From positions 248,001-312,000 of the forward strand of contig NZ_BAYE01000004.1 in assembly GCF_000685095.1 (NCBI RefSeq): 64,000 bases of DNA, read 5' to 3'. Positions 8,422-16,760 of this stretch are shown here, piece after piece. The translations under genes were made by a program, and so were the position numbers. This stretch comes from Paraburkholderia caledonica NBRC 102488. GTDB lineage: Bacteria; Pseudomonadota; Gammaproteobacteria; Burkholderiales; Burkholderiaceae. The number at the start of each line of letters is the position of its first letter. Positions within the stretch are counted from its first letter, which is position 1. The notes below the pieces were generated by a model that saw only the letters and a program-made list of their open reading frames with translations, made no database searches and was not told the origin of the DNA.

Positions 8422-10023
8422 ATGCAGTCTGACCGAATCTCGTCCGCGCGGACCTTTGCGCCGCGCGTCCTGACCCTCGCGGTAGCTGTGTCCGTCGCGG
8501 GCCTCGTGGCCGCGTGCGCGGTCGGTCCAGATTACAAACGCCCAGACGCCGAGATTCCCGCCTCGTACAAGGAAGCCGCACCCGGCTGGAAAGTCGCGCA
8601 ACCGTCGGATCAGCAGGATCGCGGCGCATGGTGGACCGTCTATCAGGATCCGCAGCTCGATGCGCTCGAAGAGAAGCTGAACGCCGCGAATCAGACCGTC
8701 GCCCAATTTGCCGCTGCGTACCGGCAGGCCCGCGCGCTCGTCGGCGAGGCGCGCGCGGCGTATTTTCCAACCGTCGGCTTGTCGGCGGGCGCTACGCGCT
8801 CCGGCAGCGGTGTTTCGTCGAATGCGGTAGCAGCGAGCGGGAGCAACCGCTCGGGCGTCATCAACAGCTACAACCTGCAACTCGACGCCAGCTGGGAACC
8901 CGATCTATGGGGCTCGGTGGGTCGTTCCGTGAACGCGCAGAAGGCGGGCCAACAAAGCGCCGCCGCCGATCTGGCCAACGCGCGTCTTTCCGCGCAGGCC
9001 ACGCTCGCGCAGACGTACTTCGCGCTGCGCTCGCTCGATTCCAACCAGAAGCTGCTCGACGAAACCGTCGCTGCCTATCAACGCTCACTGCAACTCACGC
9101 AGAACCAGTACGCCGCGGGCGTGGCCGCGCGCTCGGACGTCATTCAGGCGCAAACGCAGCTGCAATCGGCGCAGGCCTCCGCGATCGACAACGGCGTTCA
9201 GCGCGCGCAGGACGAACACGCGATCGCAGTCCTCGTGGGCGAACCGGCTTCCACGTTTTCAATTCCGCCGATGCCGCTCACCGCGACGCCCCCCGCCGTG
9301 CCCGCGCAAATGCCGTCCGCGCTGCTGGAGCGGCGGCCCGACATCGCTTCGGCGGAGCGCAAGGCTGCGGCGGCAAACGAGCAGATCGGCATTGCAATTG
9401 CCGCCTTCTTCCCGTCGCTCACGTTGTCGGCGAGCGGCGGCTTCCAGAGTTCGTTGTTCTCGCAACTGCTGACCGCGCCGTCGCGCTTCTGGACCGTCGG
9501 CCCGCAACTCGCGGCGACCCTGTTCGACGCCGGGCTGCGCCGCGCGCAAACCGAGGCCGCCCGGGCCGCCTATGACCAGAACGTCGCGACCTATCGCCAA
9601 ACGGTGCTGACCGCGTTCCAGGACGTTGAGGACAACCTCGCGTCGCAGCGCATCCTTGAACAGGAAATCGTGGTGCAGCAGCAGGCCGTGGAATCGGCGC
9701 GCCAGGCGCTTGCCATCGTAACGAACGAATACAAAGCCGGCACGGTGGGCTTCGTGAACGTCCTCACCGCGCAAACCACGGCGTTCACGGCCGAACAGAA
9801 GCTGCAGACCATCGCAGGTCAGCGGATGGTGTCATCGGTCGGTCTGGTAAAGGCGCTGGGCGGCGGCTGGGACGTCACGCAGATGAACCGCGAAACCGGC
9901 GATGTGGCCGCGCCGGCGCCATTGCCGGCGTCATCCACGTCACCGGCAACGCCGGCTGCACGAAGCGATGCCCCGCAAACATCAATGCCCGCTCAGGCGC
10001 AGATACAAGCGCAAAGCAAATAG
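8422..10023 (+). CDS. NodT-family outer-membrane efflux lipoprotein (TolC-like factor)
   Basis: A 533-residue outer-membrane channel component of tripartite efflux pumps. It has a lipoprotein signal ending VAGLVAAC (C35), then the NodT opening AVGPDYKRPD. Two outer-membrane-efflux repeats follow, each ending in long amphipathic helices (for example NANQTVAQFAAAYRQARAL and TLAQTYFALRSLDSNQKLL). The conserved LLERRPDIASAERKAAAANE is present. The tail is Pro/Ala/Gln-rich. An AGAAGGAA ribosome site precedes the ATG at 8422. It probably pairs with the EmrB-like pump encoded at 5311-6897, but the periplasmic adaptor is missing from the window, so the partner is inferred. Confidence 0.93.
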   Translation: MQSDRISSARTFAPRVLTLAVAVSVAGLVAACAVGPDYKRPDAEIPASYKEAAPGWKVAQPSDQQDRGAWWTVYQDPQLDALEEKLNAANQTVAQFAAAYRQARALVGEARAAYFPTVGLSAGATRSGSGVSSNAVAASGSNRSGVINSYNLQLDASWEPDLWGSVGRSVNAQKAGQQSAAADLANARLSAQATLAQTYFALRSLDSNQKLLDETVAAYQRSLQLTQNQYAAGVAARSDVIQAQTQLQSAQASAIDNGVQRAQDEHAIAVLVGEPASTFSIPPMPLTATPPAVPAQMPSALLERRPDIASAERKAAAANEQIGIAIAAFFPSLTLSASGGFQSSLFSQLLTAPSRFWTVGPQLAATLFDAGLRRAQTEAARAAYDQNVATYRQTVLTAFQDVEDNLASQRILEQEIVVQQQAVESARQALAIVTNEYKAGTVGFVNVLTAQTTAFTAEQKLQTIAGQRMVSSVGLVKALGGGWDVTQMNRETGDVAAPAPLPASSTSPATPAARSDAPQTSMPAQAQIQAQSK

Positions 10024-10056
10024 AACTCGCGGGCGCGAGCAAGCGCCACACGGCGC

Positions 10057-10836
10057 TCAATGAGCGAAAGACAACGTGACGGTGTCCGGTCCGCTCGGTC
10101 GTCCCAACAAATTCAGCAGTCCCGCAAGATTGTCGCGAGCCTCGGGCGCGGACGTCGCCGTTCCGTGAAATGACGTGGAAGCCGGCGACACCACACCGCG
10201 GCCGTTCAGCATCAGCGGGCCTTTGATTGTGCGCAACTCGATCGTCGACGAGACACCCTCCGCCTGGAACACGAGCTGGTACGAGCCGAGCGGCTTTACC
10301 GGCGAGACACGCGAACTCACGTCGCTCAGCGCGACCGTCAACTGGCCGAACGCCTCGCGGTTGAAGCTGCGCCAGTCCGACCACGAAAGCCGCACGTCGC
10401 CCTGTAGATCCAGCGTGTTGAAAGGCGCTCCCAGACCGCTTAGCAGCGAAGCAGGGACGCCTATCGTGCCGGGGGTGACGTTGGCGCTGCGCGGGGTTGC
10501 GTCGATGGTAATCGGATCGGGCATTGCCTCGCTATGCCGCATGGTCATGCGCACACGGCCGGTGAAGAGCGGCCAGAACGCCGTGCGCCATTCGATCCGC
10601 CCCGGCAGCAGCGTCGCGGCGCTCATGTCGGAGCCGGCCGCCAGCATCAGCGTAGCCGAGCCGTGCCAGAGCGAACCGCTCGGGTCGACGAGATTCACAT
10701 GGCCGCCGCTCTGGCGGGCAAATTGCGGCGTGATCCACGCAGCGGGTAACAGCGCGAGCATCACGGCGGCGTTCGACAGGGCCGCAACCAGCACCCAAGG
10801 CAGCACGGCGCGCAGGCGCCGCATCCAGTAAGTCAT
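10057..10836 (-). CDS. gspN: Type II secretion protein N
   Basis: A 259-residue inner-membrane protein and the last gene of the gspG-N unit. One N-terminal transmembrane segment (VLPWVLVAALSNAAVMLALL) is followed by a periplasmic domain with the GspN features SGSLWHGSATLML and GLGAPFNTLDLQGDVRLSW. I chose the start at 10836 (MTYWMRRLR), which places the membrane helix at the usual position; the frame extends 20 residues further upstream into gspM. GspN is non-essential in many systems and its role is poorly defined. It converges with the efflux gene to its left. Confidence 0.88.
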   Translation of the reverse strand: MTYWMRRLRAVLPWVLVAALSNAAVMLALLPAAWITPQFARQSGGHVNLVDPSGSLWHGSATLMLAAGSDMSAATLLPGRIEWRTAFWPLFTGRVRMTMRHSEAMPDPITIDATPRSANVTPGTIGVPASLLSGLGAPFNTLDLQGDVRLSWSDWRSFNREAFGQLTVALSDVSSRVSPVKPLGSYQLVFQAEGVSSTIELRTIKGPLMLNGRGVVSPASTSFHGTATSAPEARDNLAGLLNLLGRPSGPDTVTLSFAH

Positions 10837-10858
10837 GCGAGATCCCGTGACAGCGCGG

Positions 10859-11362
10859 TCATTTCGCCGTGGACGGCTGCAAGGACGCAGTGACATCCAC
10901 CTGGCCGTCTTCTTTTAGCGCGGTCACGTGCGCCTCGGAGACCTGCACCTTGAACTGACGGCGCACGTCGTCGACCCAAGCCGTCCACACGGGAAACGAC
11001 GCGTTCTTCATCTGCACCTGCACCGCGTTGCCGATCACCTGCACTTGCGTGGCCGCAAGCCCATGATCGCTCAGCGACGCGGTGAGCGCGTCCTTTAGCG
11101 CACCGCCAGTCGGCGCAACGCCCTGTGCCGCCGCCGAAAGCTGGCGCGCTTCGTTGGCCTGCGCGGTCATTTGCGCGAGCTGCCGCTGCAAGGTGGGCAA
11201 CGATTCACGCAGACGCGCGCGGCCCTCCTGCGCCGGCGCCCACAGCACCGACCACGCGATCACCACTGCGAGCACGCCGCCGCCCCACGTCAGCAACGCT
11301 TTTTCGCGGTCGGTTCGCTGGTACCAGAAGCCTGCCCAGGTTTGCGCGAGTTCAGCTTTCAT
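10859..11362 (-). CDS. gspM: Type II secretion protein M
   Basis: A 167-residue bitopic inner-membrane protein of the assembly platform that binds and stabilises GspL. A short cytosolic N-terminus (WYQRTDREKALLTWGG) leads into one membrane helix (VLAVVIAWSVLWAPA), a coiled-coil-prone stretch (LRESLPTLQRQLAQMTAQAN) and a ferredoxin-like periplasmic domain. The start at 11362 overlaps the gspL stop by 4 nt, indicating coupled translation and the expected 1:1 partners. Confidence 0.9.
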   Translation of the reverse strand: MKAELAQTWAGFWYQRTDREKALLTWGGGVLAVVIAWSVLWAPAQEGRARLRESLPTLQRQLAQMTAQANEARQLSAAAQGVAPTGGALKDALTASLSDHGLAATQVQVIGNAVQVQMKNASFPVWTAWVDDVRRQFKVQVSEAHVTALKEDGQVDVTASLQPSTAK

Positions 11363-12759
11363 TGTCCGTTCCTGATGGTCCACTTGCCGGTGTTGCTGTC
11401 GATCGCGCCGCTCAGTCCGTTGCGCGCAAGGCGTTTGGCGAAATCCGGGTCGAGCTTCACTTCGGGTTTGAAGGTAACGTCGAGACGCCGGTCGTGATAA
11501 TCCAGCGCGGCGATGCCGTTGACCGGCACAGGCGGGAGCGACCTCGCGAGGCCATCGGCGAGCGACAGAAAATCGCCCGGCGAAAGCTCACCGGCGGCCA
11601 CCCGCAGCTGCTGCAACTGACGCGACATCTGATCGGGCGCATCGAGCACGACCGTCGTCTTCGGAAAGGTGGTCAGCAGAAGCTCGGTCATCTGCGTGCT
11701 GATCGCGTCGCGCTGGCGCGAAAGCATCAACCACTGCACATTTGCACCGACGATGGCGACCACCAGCGCGCCGAGCGCCAGCAGCACCGGCAGGCGCAAA
11801 CGGCGCAGCGTCGCGCGGTCGAGCCGCCATGGCTGCGACGCAAATTCGAACTGGCAGAGATCGAAGCGGCATGTGAGCGCGCGGCGCGCAAGCTGCTCGA
11901 AGGGCAGGGGACTCGCGCCGTGCACGAGCGCGCCGAGACGTGCCGGACTGCTCGCACCAGGACTCGGCTCGTTGCCCGGAACCTCGGTCAGCATATAGAG
12001 CAAAACCGGCGTTGCGCCGGCGAGCGCGGCAAGCGTCGCGTTCACCGCATTTGCAGGCACTGCAAGGCCCTCGCCTTGCGCGCCGCGGGCAATCGCCAGC
12101 TCCACGCGCGGCATGCCGCCCTCGACGGCGCCTTCCAGCAGCATCGCGGGCGCAGTCTGAACCACGGTGCCGAGCACCGCCGCCACCATCGGCACGACTT
12201 CGAGCGCAGCGTCGGTCGCACCCGGCACCGGCGCAGTGTCTGCGAGCGACGCGCCCGCCATGGCCGGCTCGGTCGCGCTCACGGTTTCGGCGACTTCGGC
12301 CGGCACGGCGGGCAACGTTGCTTCCGGCAGACAACGCGTGACCGGCACGGCGCGCAGACTCCGGTGGCCAGCTGCGGAGAAAGCCTCGTAGATGAAGCGG
12401 AACCACCCACGGTCGATAATCGCCAGCATCTGACGACCGCCCGCGGCCGATTGCGAATCGACGGCGATATGGCAGGTTTGCGGGTCCTGGATCAGTTGAT
12501 CCTCAACGATATTCGGCAATGCCTGGCGCAGCTTCGGGCCGCGCAGCGGCGGCAGCGTGGCGGGCATCATCAGCAGGTCGCGCGCGGCAACCATCAGCAC
12601 CGTCGACGTGGCGCGCGGCAGCAGCGCAAGCGCCGAGCGGCCGGCGCGCTGCATGCGTCCCGACTTGTCGAGCAGGACGAATGGCAAGTCCGGCAGTTGC
12701 CATTCCTGCGACGGCACCGCCGGATCACGCGGCGGCAATAAGACGATCAGCGTGCTCAA
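11359..12759 (-). CDS. gspL: Type II secretion protein L
   Basis: A 466-residue inner-membrane platform protein that tethers the GspE ATPase. The cytosolic actin-like domain occupies about the first 330 residues (MSTLIVLLPPRDPAVPSQ at the start; DQLIQDPQTCHIAVD later). A single transmembrane segment follows (LPVLLALGALVVAIVGANVQ), then a periplasmic ferredoxin-like domain. The cytosolic part contains a long Ala/Val-rich stretch (about 155-215) that looks like a low-complexity expansion. Coupled to gspM by a 4-nt overlap. Confidence 0.92.
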   Translation of the reverse strand: MSTLIVLLPPRDPAVPSQEWQLPDLPFVLLDKSGRMQRAGRSALALLPRATSTVLMVAARDLLMMPATLPPLRGPKLRQALPNIVEDQLIQDPQTCHIAVDSQSAAGGRQMLAIIDRGWFRFIYEAFSAAGHRSLRAVPVTRCLPEATLPAVPAEVAETVSATEPAMAGASLADTAPVPGATDAALEVVPMVAAVLGTVVQTAPAMLLEGAVEGGMPRVELAIARGAQGEGLAVPANAVNATLAALAGATPVLLYMLTEVPGNEPSPGASSPARLGALVHGASPLPFEQLARRALTCRFDLCQFEFASQPWRLDRATLRRLRLPVLLALGALVVAIVGANVQWLMLSRQRDAISTQMTELLLTTFPKTTVVLDAPDQMSRQLQQLRVAAGELSPGDFLSLADGLARSLPPVPVNGIAALDYHDRRLDVTFKPEVKLDPDFAKRLARNGLSGAIDSNTGKWTIRNGQ

Positions 12760-12787
12760 AGGCCACTCTCTTTGGGAAAGGCGTTAT

Positions 12788-13978
12788 TCATAGTTGGTCT
12801 TGCACCCGCACGATACGCGTAGTGTGAGTCAAAGCATCGCGATAGACGAGCGTCGTGCGATCCACCTCGGCGCGCTCGTGCTGCACGCGCCCGTGGATCA
12901 GAAAGTAGTTCGTATTGACGTCGTACTGATTCGGATCGACCGAGACGATCTGCGCACCCGCGCCGCGCAAAGCAAGCTGCACGTCGCCGGCGTTATGGAA
13001 AAACACCGTCTGCCGGCGCGCGACGAATGCCTGCGCGGACGACAGACTCATGCCCGGCACAATCGCGGCGATGACTTCCGCGGAGGCCGTGTTCATGTTG
13101 ACCGCGGACACCGTAGGCAGCACGGTGACGAAGGGCCGCAAGCGCGCGACCATCTCCGGCGTATAGCCGGGAATGTCGAGCAACGAGTCGACGCTAGTCA
13201 TTTGCAACGGCGCGTGGGCCGCGCTGTCGTCGCCGTCTTCGATACCGGGCTTGTCGGTAAAGCCGCCGCTCATTGCGCCGCCTTGAATGGGCGCCGTCGC
13301 TGTCGTACCGGACGTCGACGTGACAGTCTGAAAACGCGTTGCCGACTGTGCGAGGCTCGCACGCACCTGCGCGGCGGTGTTCCTGGCGAGCTGGCTGCTC
13401 AAGCCGAGCGACACGAGCAGACGCTGGTATGCGCCGATCTGTTCCGTGTCCAGTTGCATGACCCCGGGCGCGGGGCTCGCAACCAGGTTGCGAAGATTGA
13501 ACTTGGCCTGCGCGTCTTCAATCGATCCCGACAGATAGGTGGCGGCGCCCTGCTGAGCCCGGACCTCGCCGATCTGGCCGAGGAAATCGGAGAGTCTCGT
13601 CTTTGCGATCGGCACGCCCCACACGCCGCCCAGATACGTGATGCCTGCAGAAGTATCGCCTTCGGAGCGAAGAATCAGACGCGTCCAGTCGAGCGCTCCG
13701 CGCGAGACCCATTGGGCCTGCGCGAGCAGGCGCTGATTCTCGATTCGGCGAACCTGAACCTGCTGGCGCCACAGCATGCCGGAGACCAGAATGGCCGACA
13801 GCGCCACTACCAGCAACGCGCTGATAATGGCCGCGCCGCGCTGTTGTGCACGTTGTCGTGCACGTCCCTGGCCGCCCTGTCCGCCTCGCTTCGTCCGATG
13901 TTGCGCCAAGCCACGCGAGCCATCGATCGAGGCTGAACAAACCGCGGGGCGTCGCGTATGAAGCCAGGAGAACCTCAT
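12788..13978 (-). CDS. gspK: Type II secretion minor pseudopilin K
   Basis: A 396-residue minor pseudopilin that caps the pseudopilus tip with GspI and GspJ. The prepilin peptidase site is RG|AAIISALLVVALSA. It lacks the Glu at position 5, as GspK proteins typically do. The large globular domain contains LLDIPGYTPEMVARLRPFVTV (helix-hairpin-helix-like) and VNMNTASAEVIAAI. The leader before the cleavage site is long (about 48 residues, basic, Gln/Gly-rich). The ATG is kept because it sits one nucleotide after the gspJ stop and no better in-frame codon lies near the cleavage site; a TTG about halfway along the leader is the only alternative. Confidence 0.9.
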   Translation of the reverse strand: MRFSWLHTRRPAVCSASIDGSRGLAQHRTKRGGQGGQGRARQRAQQRGAAIISALLVVALSAILVSGMLWRQQVQVRRIENQRLLAQAQWVSRGALDWTRLILRSEGDTSAGITYLGGVWGVPIAKTRLSDFLGQIGEVRAQQGAATYLSGSIEDAQAKFNLRNLVASPAPGVMQLDTEQIGAYQRLLVSLGLSSQLARNTAAQVRASLAQSATRFQTVTSTSGTTATAPIQGGAMSGGFTDKPGIEDGDDSAAHAPLQMTSVDSLLDIPGYTPEMVARLRPFVTVLPTVSAVNMNTASAEVIAAIVPGMSLSSAQAFVARRQTVFFHNAGDVQLALRGAGAQIVSVDPNQYDVNTNYFLIHGRVQHERAEVDRTTLVYRDALTHTTRIVRVQDQL

Positions 13979-13979
13979 G

Positions 13980-14657
13980 TCATTCTCCGATCAGAAAAAC
14001 GCGAGTGATGGGCCGCGCGAGCGACTTCGCGCCCACGCTCACTTCAAGTCCGGTCACCGAGCGCGGCAACGGCGCATTGCCGAGCTGCGGCACCTTCAGG
14101 TTGTTGTCGGCCTCCGTGATCGCGCCCTGCACGTCTTTCATCTGCGTCGTCCAGCCGACTCTCGGCACGTAGAGGCGCGCGGAAATCGCGCCGACGCCGC
14201 CCATCAAAGGCAAGCCGGTCCATCCTTCGCTTTCGCCGCCGCGCAGCGCCGAGCGGAGATCGCCGACGCTCGCAAGCGGCGGCGACGCATAGCGAATCAC
14301 GCGTCCTTCGGTGACGCGGTAACGCACTACCTGCAAACGCGGCGCGGAGCCGGGCAAGGTCAATTGCCGCACGATCTGCAAGCCGCCGCCCGCGAGCGAC
14401 ACCGCGGGTTGGCCGGATTCGTCGTCCGAGGCGGCCTGACGTGCGTCGATACGCATCTGGTCGAACAACTGCGCGAAGACCCGCTCGTCTTCCATAGCAT
14501 TGGTGATGGTCTGCCGGCCGCGAATGATCTGATCGAGTCCACGCCACGACAACACCGCGATCACCGCCATGATCGCAATCGCGACCAGCAGCTCGATCAG
14601 CGTGAAGCCATGCGCACCCGCACGGCGGCGGCGCTCAGAGCGAACGGTTGTTTTCAT
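13980..14657 (-). CDS. gspJ: Type II secretion minor pseudopilin J
   Basis: A 225-residue minor pseudopilin. The class III signal is short and basic, with cleavage at HG|FTLIELLVAIAIMAVIAVLSWRG; Glu5 is present. The globular domain follows the GspJ pattern (GLDQIIRGRQTITNAMEDE, LTLPGSAPRLQVVRYRV). Its 5' end overlaps gspI by 23 nt, so the two are likely translated together. Confidence 0.92.
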   Translation of the reverse strand: MKTTVRSERRRRAGAHGFTLIELLVAIAIMAVIAVLSWRGLDQIIRGRQTITNAMEDERVFAQLFDQMRIDARQAASDDESGQPAVSLAGGGLQIVRQLTLPGSAPRLQVVRYRVTEGRVIRYASPPLASVGDLRSALRGGESEGWTGLPLMGGVGAISARLYVPRVGWTTQMKDVQGAITEADNNLKVPQLGNAPLPRSVTGLEVSVGAKSLARPITRVFLIGE

Positions 14658-15048
14658 TCGCGACCACCGTGACCATCTGAGCGAGGTTGCCGGAACGCCC
14701 AGGCATCGTCACCATGACTTCCACGCGACGAAACACCGGATTCGGCGTCGACGTCACATGCTCGGTACAGATCAACTGCAAATTGCCTTGCGAACAATCG
14801 AAGCTCGTCGAGCCGACGTTCGGCCATGCATGCGTAAGACGCAACTGCGCGAGCGTGTTGTCCGCGCTCCAGCCAGCCAGCAGGCGCCGGTGAAGATCGG
14901 CTTCGCCGCTCGCGAGACTGCCTACTGCGCGCAACGATGCGGCGAGAGCCACCGCGATGATCGCGAGCGCAACGAGCACCTCGATCATCGTGAAACCGCG
15001 CTGGCGGTTAGCGGCCTTGCGCGCCGCCGTGCTGCTGCAACGACGCAT
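14635..15048 (-). CDS. gspI: Type II secretion minor pseudopilin I
   Basis: A 137-residue minor pseudopilin that nucleates the tip complex with GspJ and GspK. Cleavage site RG|FTMIEVLVALAIIAVALAASL with Glu5; the GspI body contains LRLTHAWPNVGSTSFDCSQG and FRRVEVMVTMPGR. I set the start at 15048 (MRRCSSTAARK), which gives a leader of about 17 residues and begins 1 nt after the gspH stop. A longer frame reaching 15162 would run back into gspH. Confidence 0.92.
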   Translation of the reverse strand: MRRCSSTAARKAANRQRGFTMIEVLVALAIIAVALAASLRAVGSLASGEADLHRRLLAGWSADNTLAQLRLTHAWPNVGSTSFDCSQGNLQLICTEHVTSTPNPVFRRVEVMVTMPGRSGNLAQMVTVVANENNRSL

Positions 15049-15049
15049 G

Positions 15050-15523
15050 TCAGTGAACCTCGTAGCGGCCGTTGCCGGTGCCGACGATCGTCGCGCGCCC
15101 CGCAGCGGAGAAGAGCGTGATGCGCACCGGAACGTCGATCGCCTCGGTGCCGAATACAACACGGCTCGCTTGCGAACTCGAACCCGGATAGTCGATCGTC
15201 ACGCCGGTCACGCCGCCTTCCCACTGACGGGGCTTCAGCAGATCGTCGCGCAGCGGACGCCAGCCGTCTTCGGTACGCATGTCGAAACGAAAGCCACCGT
15301 CTAATGGTTGCCATGCGATGGGACGCGCGCGCACCTGCGCTTCGTCGCCGGCCGACTCGAACAGCAACGCGAGACGTTGCGCTTCTTCGTTCAGATCGGT
15401 GCGCGGATTGCGCGTCATCGTCAATGCGGTCAAGGACACCAGCAAGCCTGCAATCACCAGCACCACCATCATTTCCAGCAGTGTGAAACCCGCCGCATGT
15501 CGACGGCCGGCGCTCGCGCTCAT
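15050..15523 (-). CDS. gspH: Type II secretion minor pseudopilin H
   Basis: A 157-residue minor pseudopilin that links the tip complex to the GspG shaft. Cleavage site AG|FTLLEMMVVLVIAGLLVSLTAL with Glu5; the body has the GspH features LALLFESAGDEAQVRARPI and GWRPLRDDLLKP. The start at 15523 (MSASAGRRHA) gives a short standard leader. The same frame stays open to 15640, which would add 39 residues and make an unusual leader, so I reject the longer form. A gap of 107 nt separates it from gspG. Confidence 0.9.
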   Translation of the reverse strand: MSASAGRRHAAGFTLLEMMVVLVIAGLLVSLTALTMTRNPRTDLNEEAQRLALLFESAGDEAQVRARPIAWQPLDGGFRFDMRTEDGWRPLRDDLLKPRQWEGGVTGVTIDYPGSSSQASRVVFGTEAIDVPVRITLFSAAGRATIVGTGNGRYEVH

Positions 15524-15630
15524 TGCGCCTTTTGCGCTCCATGCAGCCGAACGGCGGCAGCCACGCGCGTGCGTAGCGGTACCGGCCGCGGCGAGCGGCG
15601 GCTTGATCGTCACGCGTGCTTTGCTGTCGT

Positions 15631-16095
15631 CTATTGCCACGAGCCCACATCGGCGTCATTGCCTTCGCCGCCCGCCTTGCCGTCTGCGCCGTAGCTGAAC
15701 ACGTCGATCTCGCCGTGCACGCCCGGATTCAGATACTGGTAGCCGTTGCCCCACGGATCATTCGGCAGACGTTCGAGGTAGCCGCCGTCTTTCCAGTTGT
15801 TCGGTACCGGATCGGTGGTCGGTTTTTCGATCAATGCGCGCAGGCCCTGCTCCTGAGTCGGATAACGGCCGTTGTCCAAACGATAAAGCTTGAGCGCCTG
15901 CATCACGGTGCCGATGTCCTGCTTCGCGGCAACGCGCCGCGCTTCGTCCGGACGGCTCATGATTTTGGGCACGATCAACGCGGCCAGAATGCCGAGAATC
16001 GCGATCACGACCATGATTTCGATCAGCGTAAAGCCGCGTTGACGACGGCTGCGCGGACCCGCGATTGCTGTGCGGCGAGTGGTCGACAGTTGCAT
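15631..16095 (-). CDS. gspG: Type II secretion major pseudopilin G
   Basis: A 154-residue main subunit of the pseudopilus and the first gene of the gspG-N unit. Cleavage site [23 protein letters not shown] with Glu5 and the conserved Pro (VPKIM). The GspG core is textbook: [44 protein letters not shown]. The C-terminal calcium loop ([21 protein letters not shown]) is present. Its promoter must lie in the 148-nt region shared with the divergent gspC. Confidence 0.95.
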   Translation of the reverse strand: MQLSTTRRTAIAGPRSRRQRGFTLIEIMVVIAILGILAALIVPKIMSRPDEARRVAAKQDIGTVMQALKLYRLDNGRYPTQEQGLRALIEKPTTDPVPNNWKDGGYLERLPNDPWGNGYQYLNPGVHGEIDVFSYGADGKAGGEGNDADVGSWQ

Positions 16096-16243
16096 AGCTT
16101 GCTACCTCTTTTCAGGTGAATTTTCGACTGGGCGGGATTCGCGTCCAGCACTTTCGGTGCCATTGAACACGCCCGGCCGGTCATTTTAATGTCATGCAAT
16201 CGCGGGGTTTCAACCCAACGCAATTTTCACAATAGTCCGTACA

Positions 16244-16666
16244 ATGATGCGCATGAACGCCATCCAAATCCGCCTTCTGTCGCTTGCGCTGTTCGCCGTG
16301 TTCTGCGCGACGCTGACCTACTGGATCATCACGCTCACCACGACGTCGGGCGCACCGTTGCCCGCAGCCGCCGCGCACGCGCAGGTCTCGACCGACCAGG
16401 CCGCCACGCTGTTCGGCGGCCAGCTCACGCGCACCGCCAACCAGGACGTGCACCTGTTCGGCATTCTTGCTTTGCGTGAAGGCGCCGCGGCCATTGTCAG
16501 CGTGGGCGGCGAACCTCCGCGTGCGGTATCGCTCGGCAGCACACTGATGCAAGGCGCCAAACTCTCCGAAGTCCGCGCCCGTTCGATCGTTATCGACCGC
16601 AATGGCGCGCATTCCGAAGTATTCCTGCCGGCCAACGCGGCGGGTCCCACGATCTACGTCCGCTAA
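16244..16666 (+). CDS. gspC: Type II secretion protein C, short form
   Basis: A 140-residue inner-membrane protein that connects the platform to the secretin. N-terminal membrane segment (LLSLALFAVFCATLTYWIITL), then the HR domain (TDQAATLFGGQL; VHLFGILA; AAIVSVGGEPPRAVSLGSTL). The protein ends right after the HR domain (AGPTIYVR). The C-terminal PDZ or coiled-coil domain of many GspC proteins is absent, and no reading frame continues it, so this is a minimal GspC rather than a broken gene. It is the only gsp gene on the plus strand, between gspG and gspF, which allows separate regulation. Confidence 0.88.
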   Translation: MMRMNAIQIRLLSLALFAVFCATLTYWIITLTTTSGAPLPAAAAHAQVSTDQAATLFGGQLTRTANQDVHLFGILALREGAAAIVSVGGEPPRAVSLGSTLMQGAKLSEVRARSIVIDRNGAHSEVFLPANAAGPTIYVR

Positions 16667-16760
16667 ACGGAGCAGAGCCGGGCGACACGCACGCCGCTTC
16701 GCATCGACCCGCAGCACGGCCGCCGCACAAAGGCGCCGCCACGCCACCCTCACGCCGCCC

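Noticed and set aside
11125..12741. A 538-codon plus-strand ORF opposite gspL and gspM
   Set aside because: Arg/His-rich shadow of high-GC coding sequence; the minus strand carries clear gspL/gspM.
16240..16245. TACAAT as the gspC -10
   Set aside because: It overlaps the gspC start codon, so it could not serve this gene unless translation starts further on.
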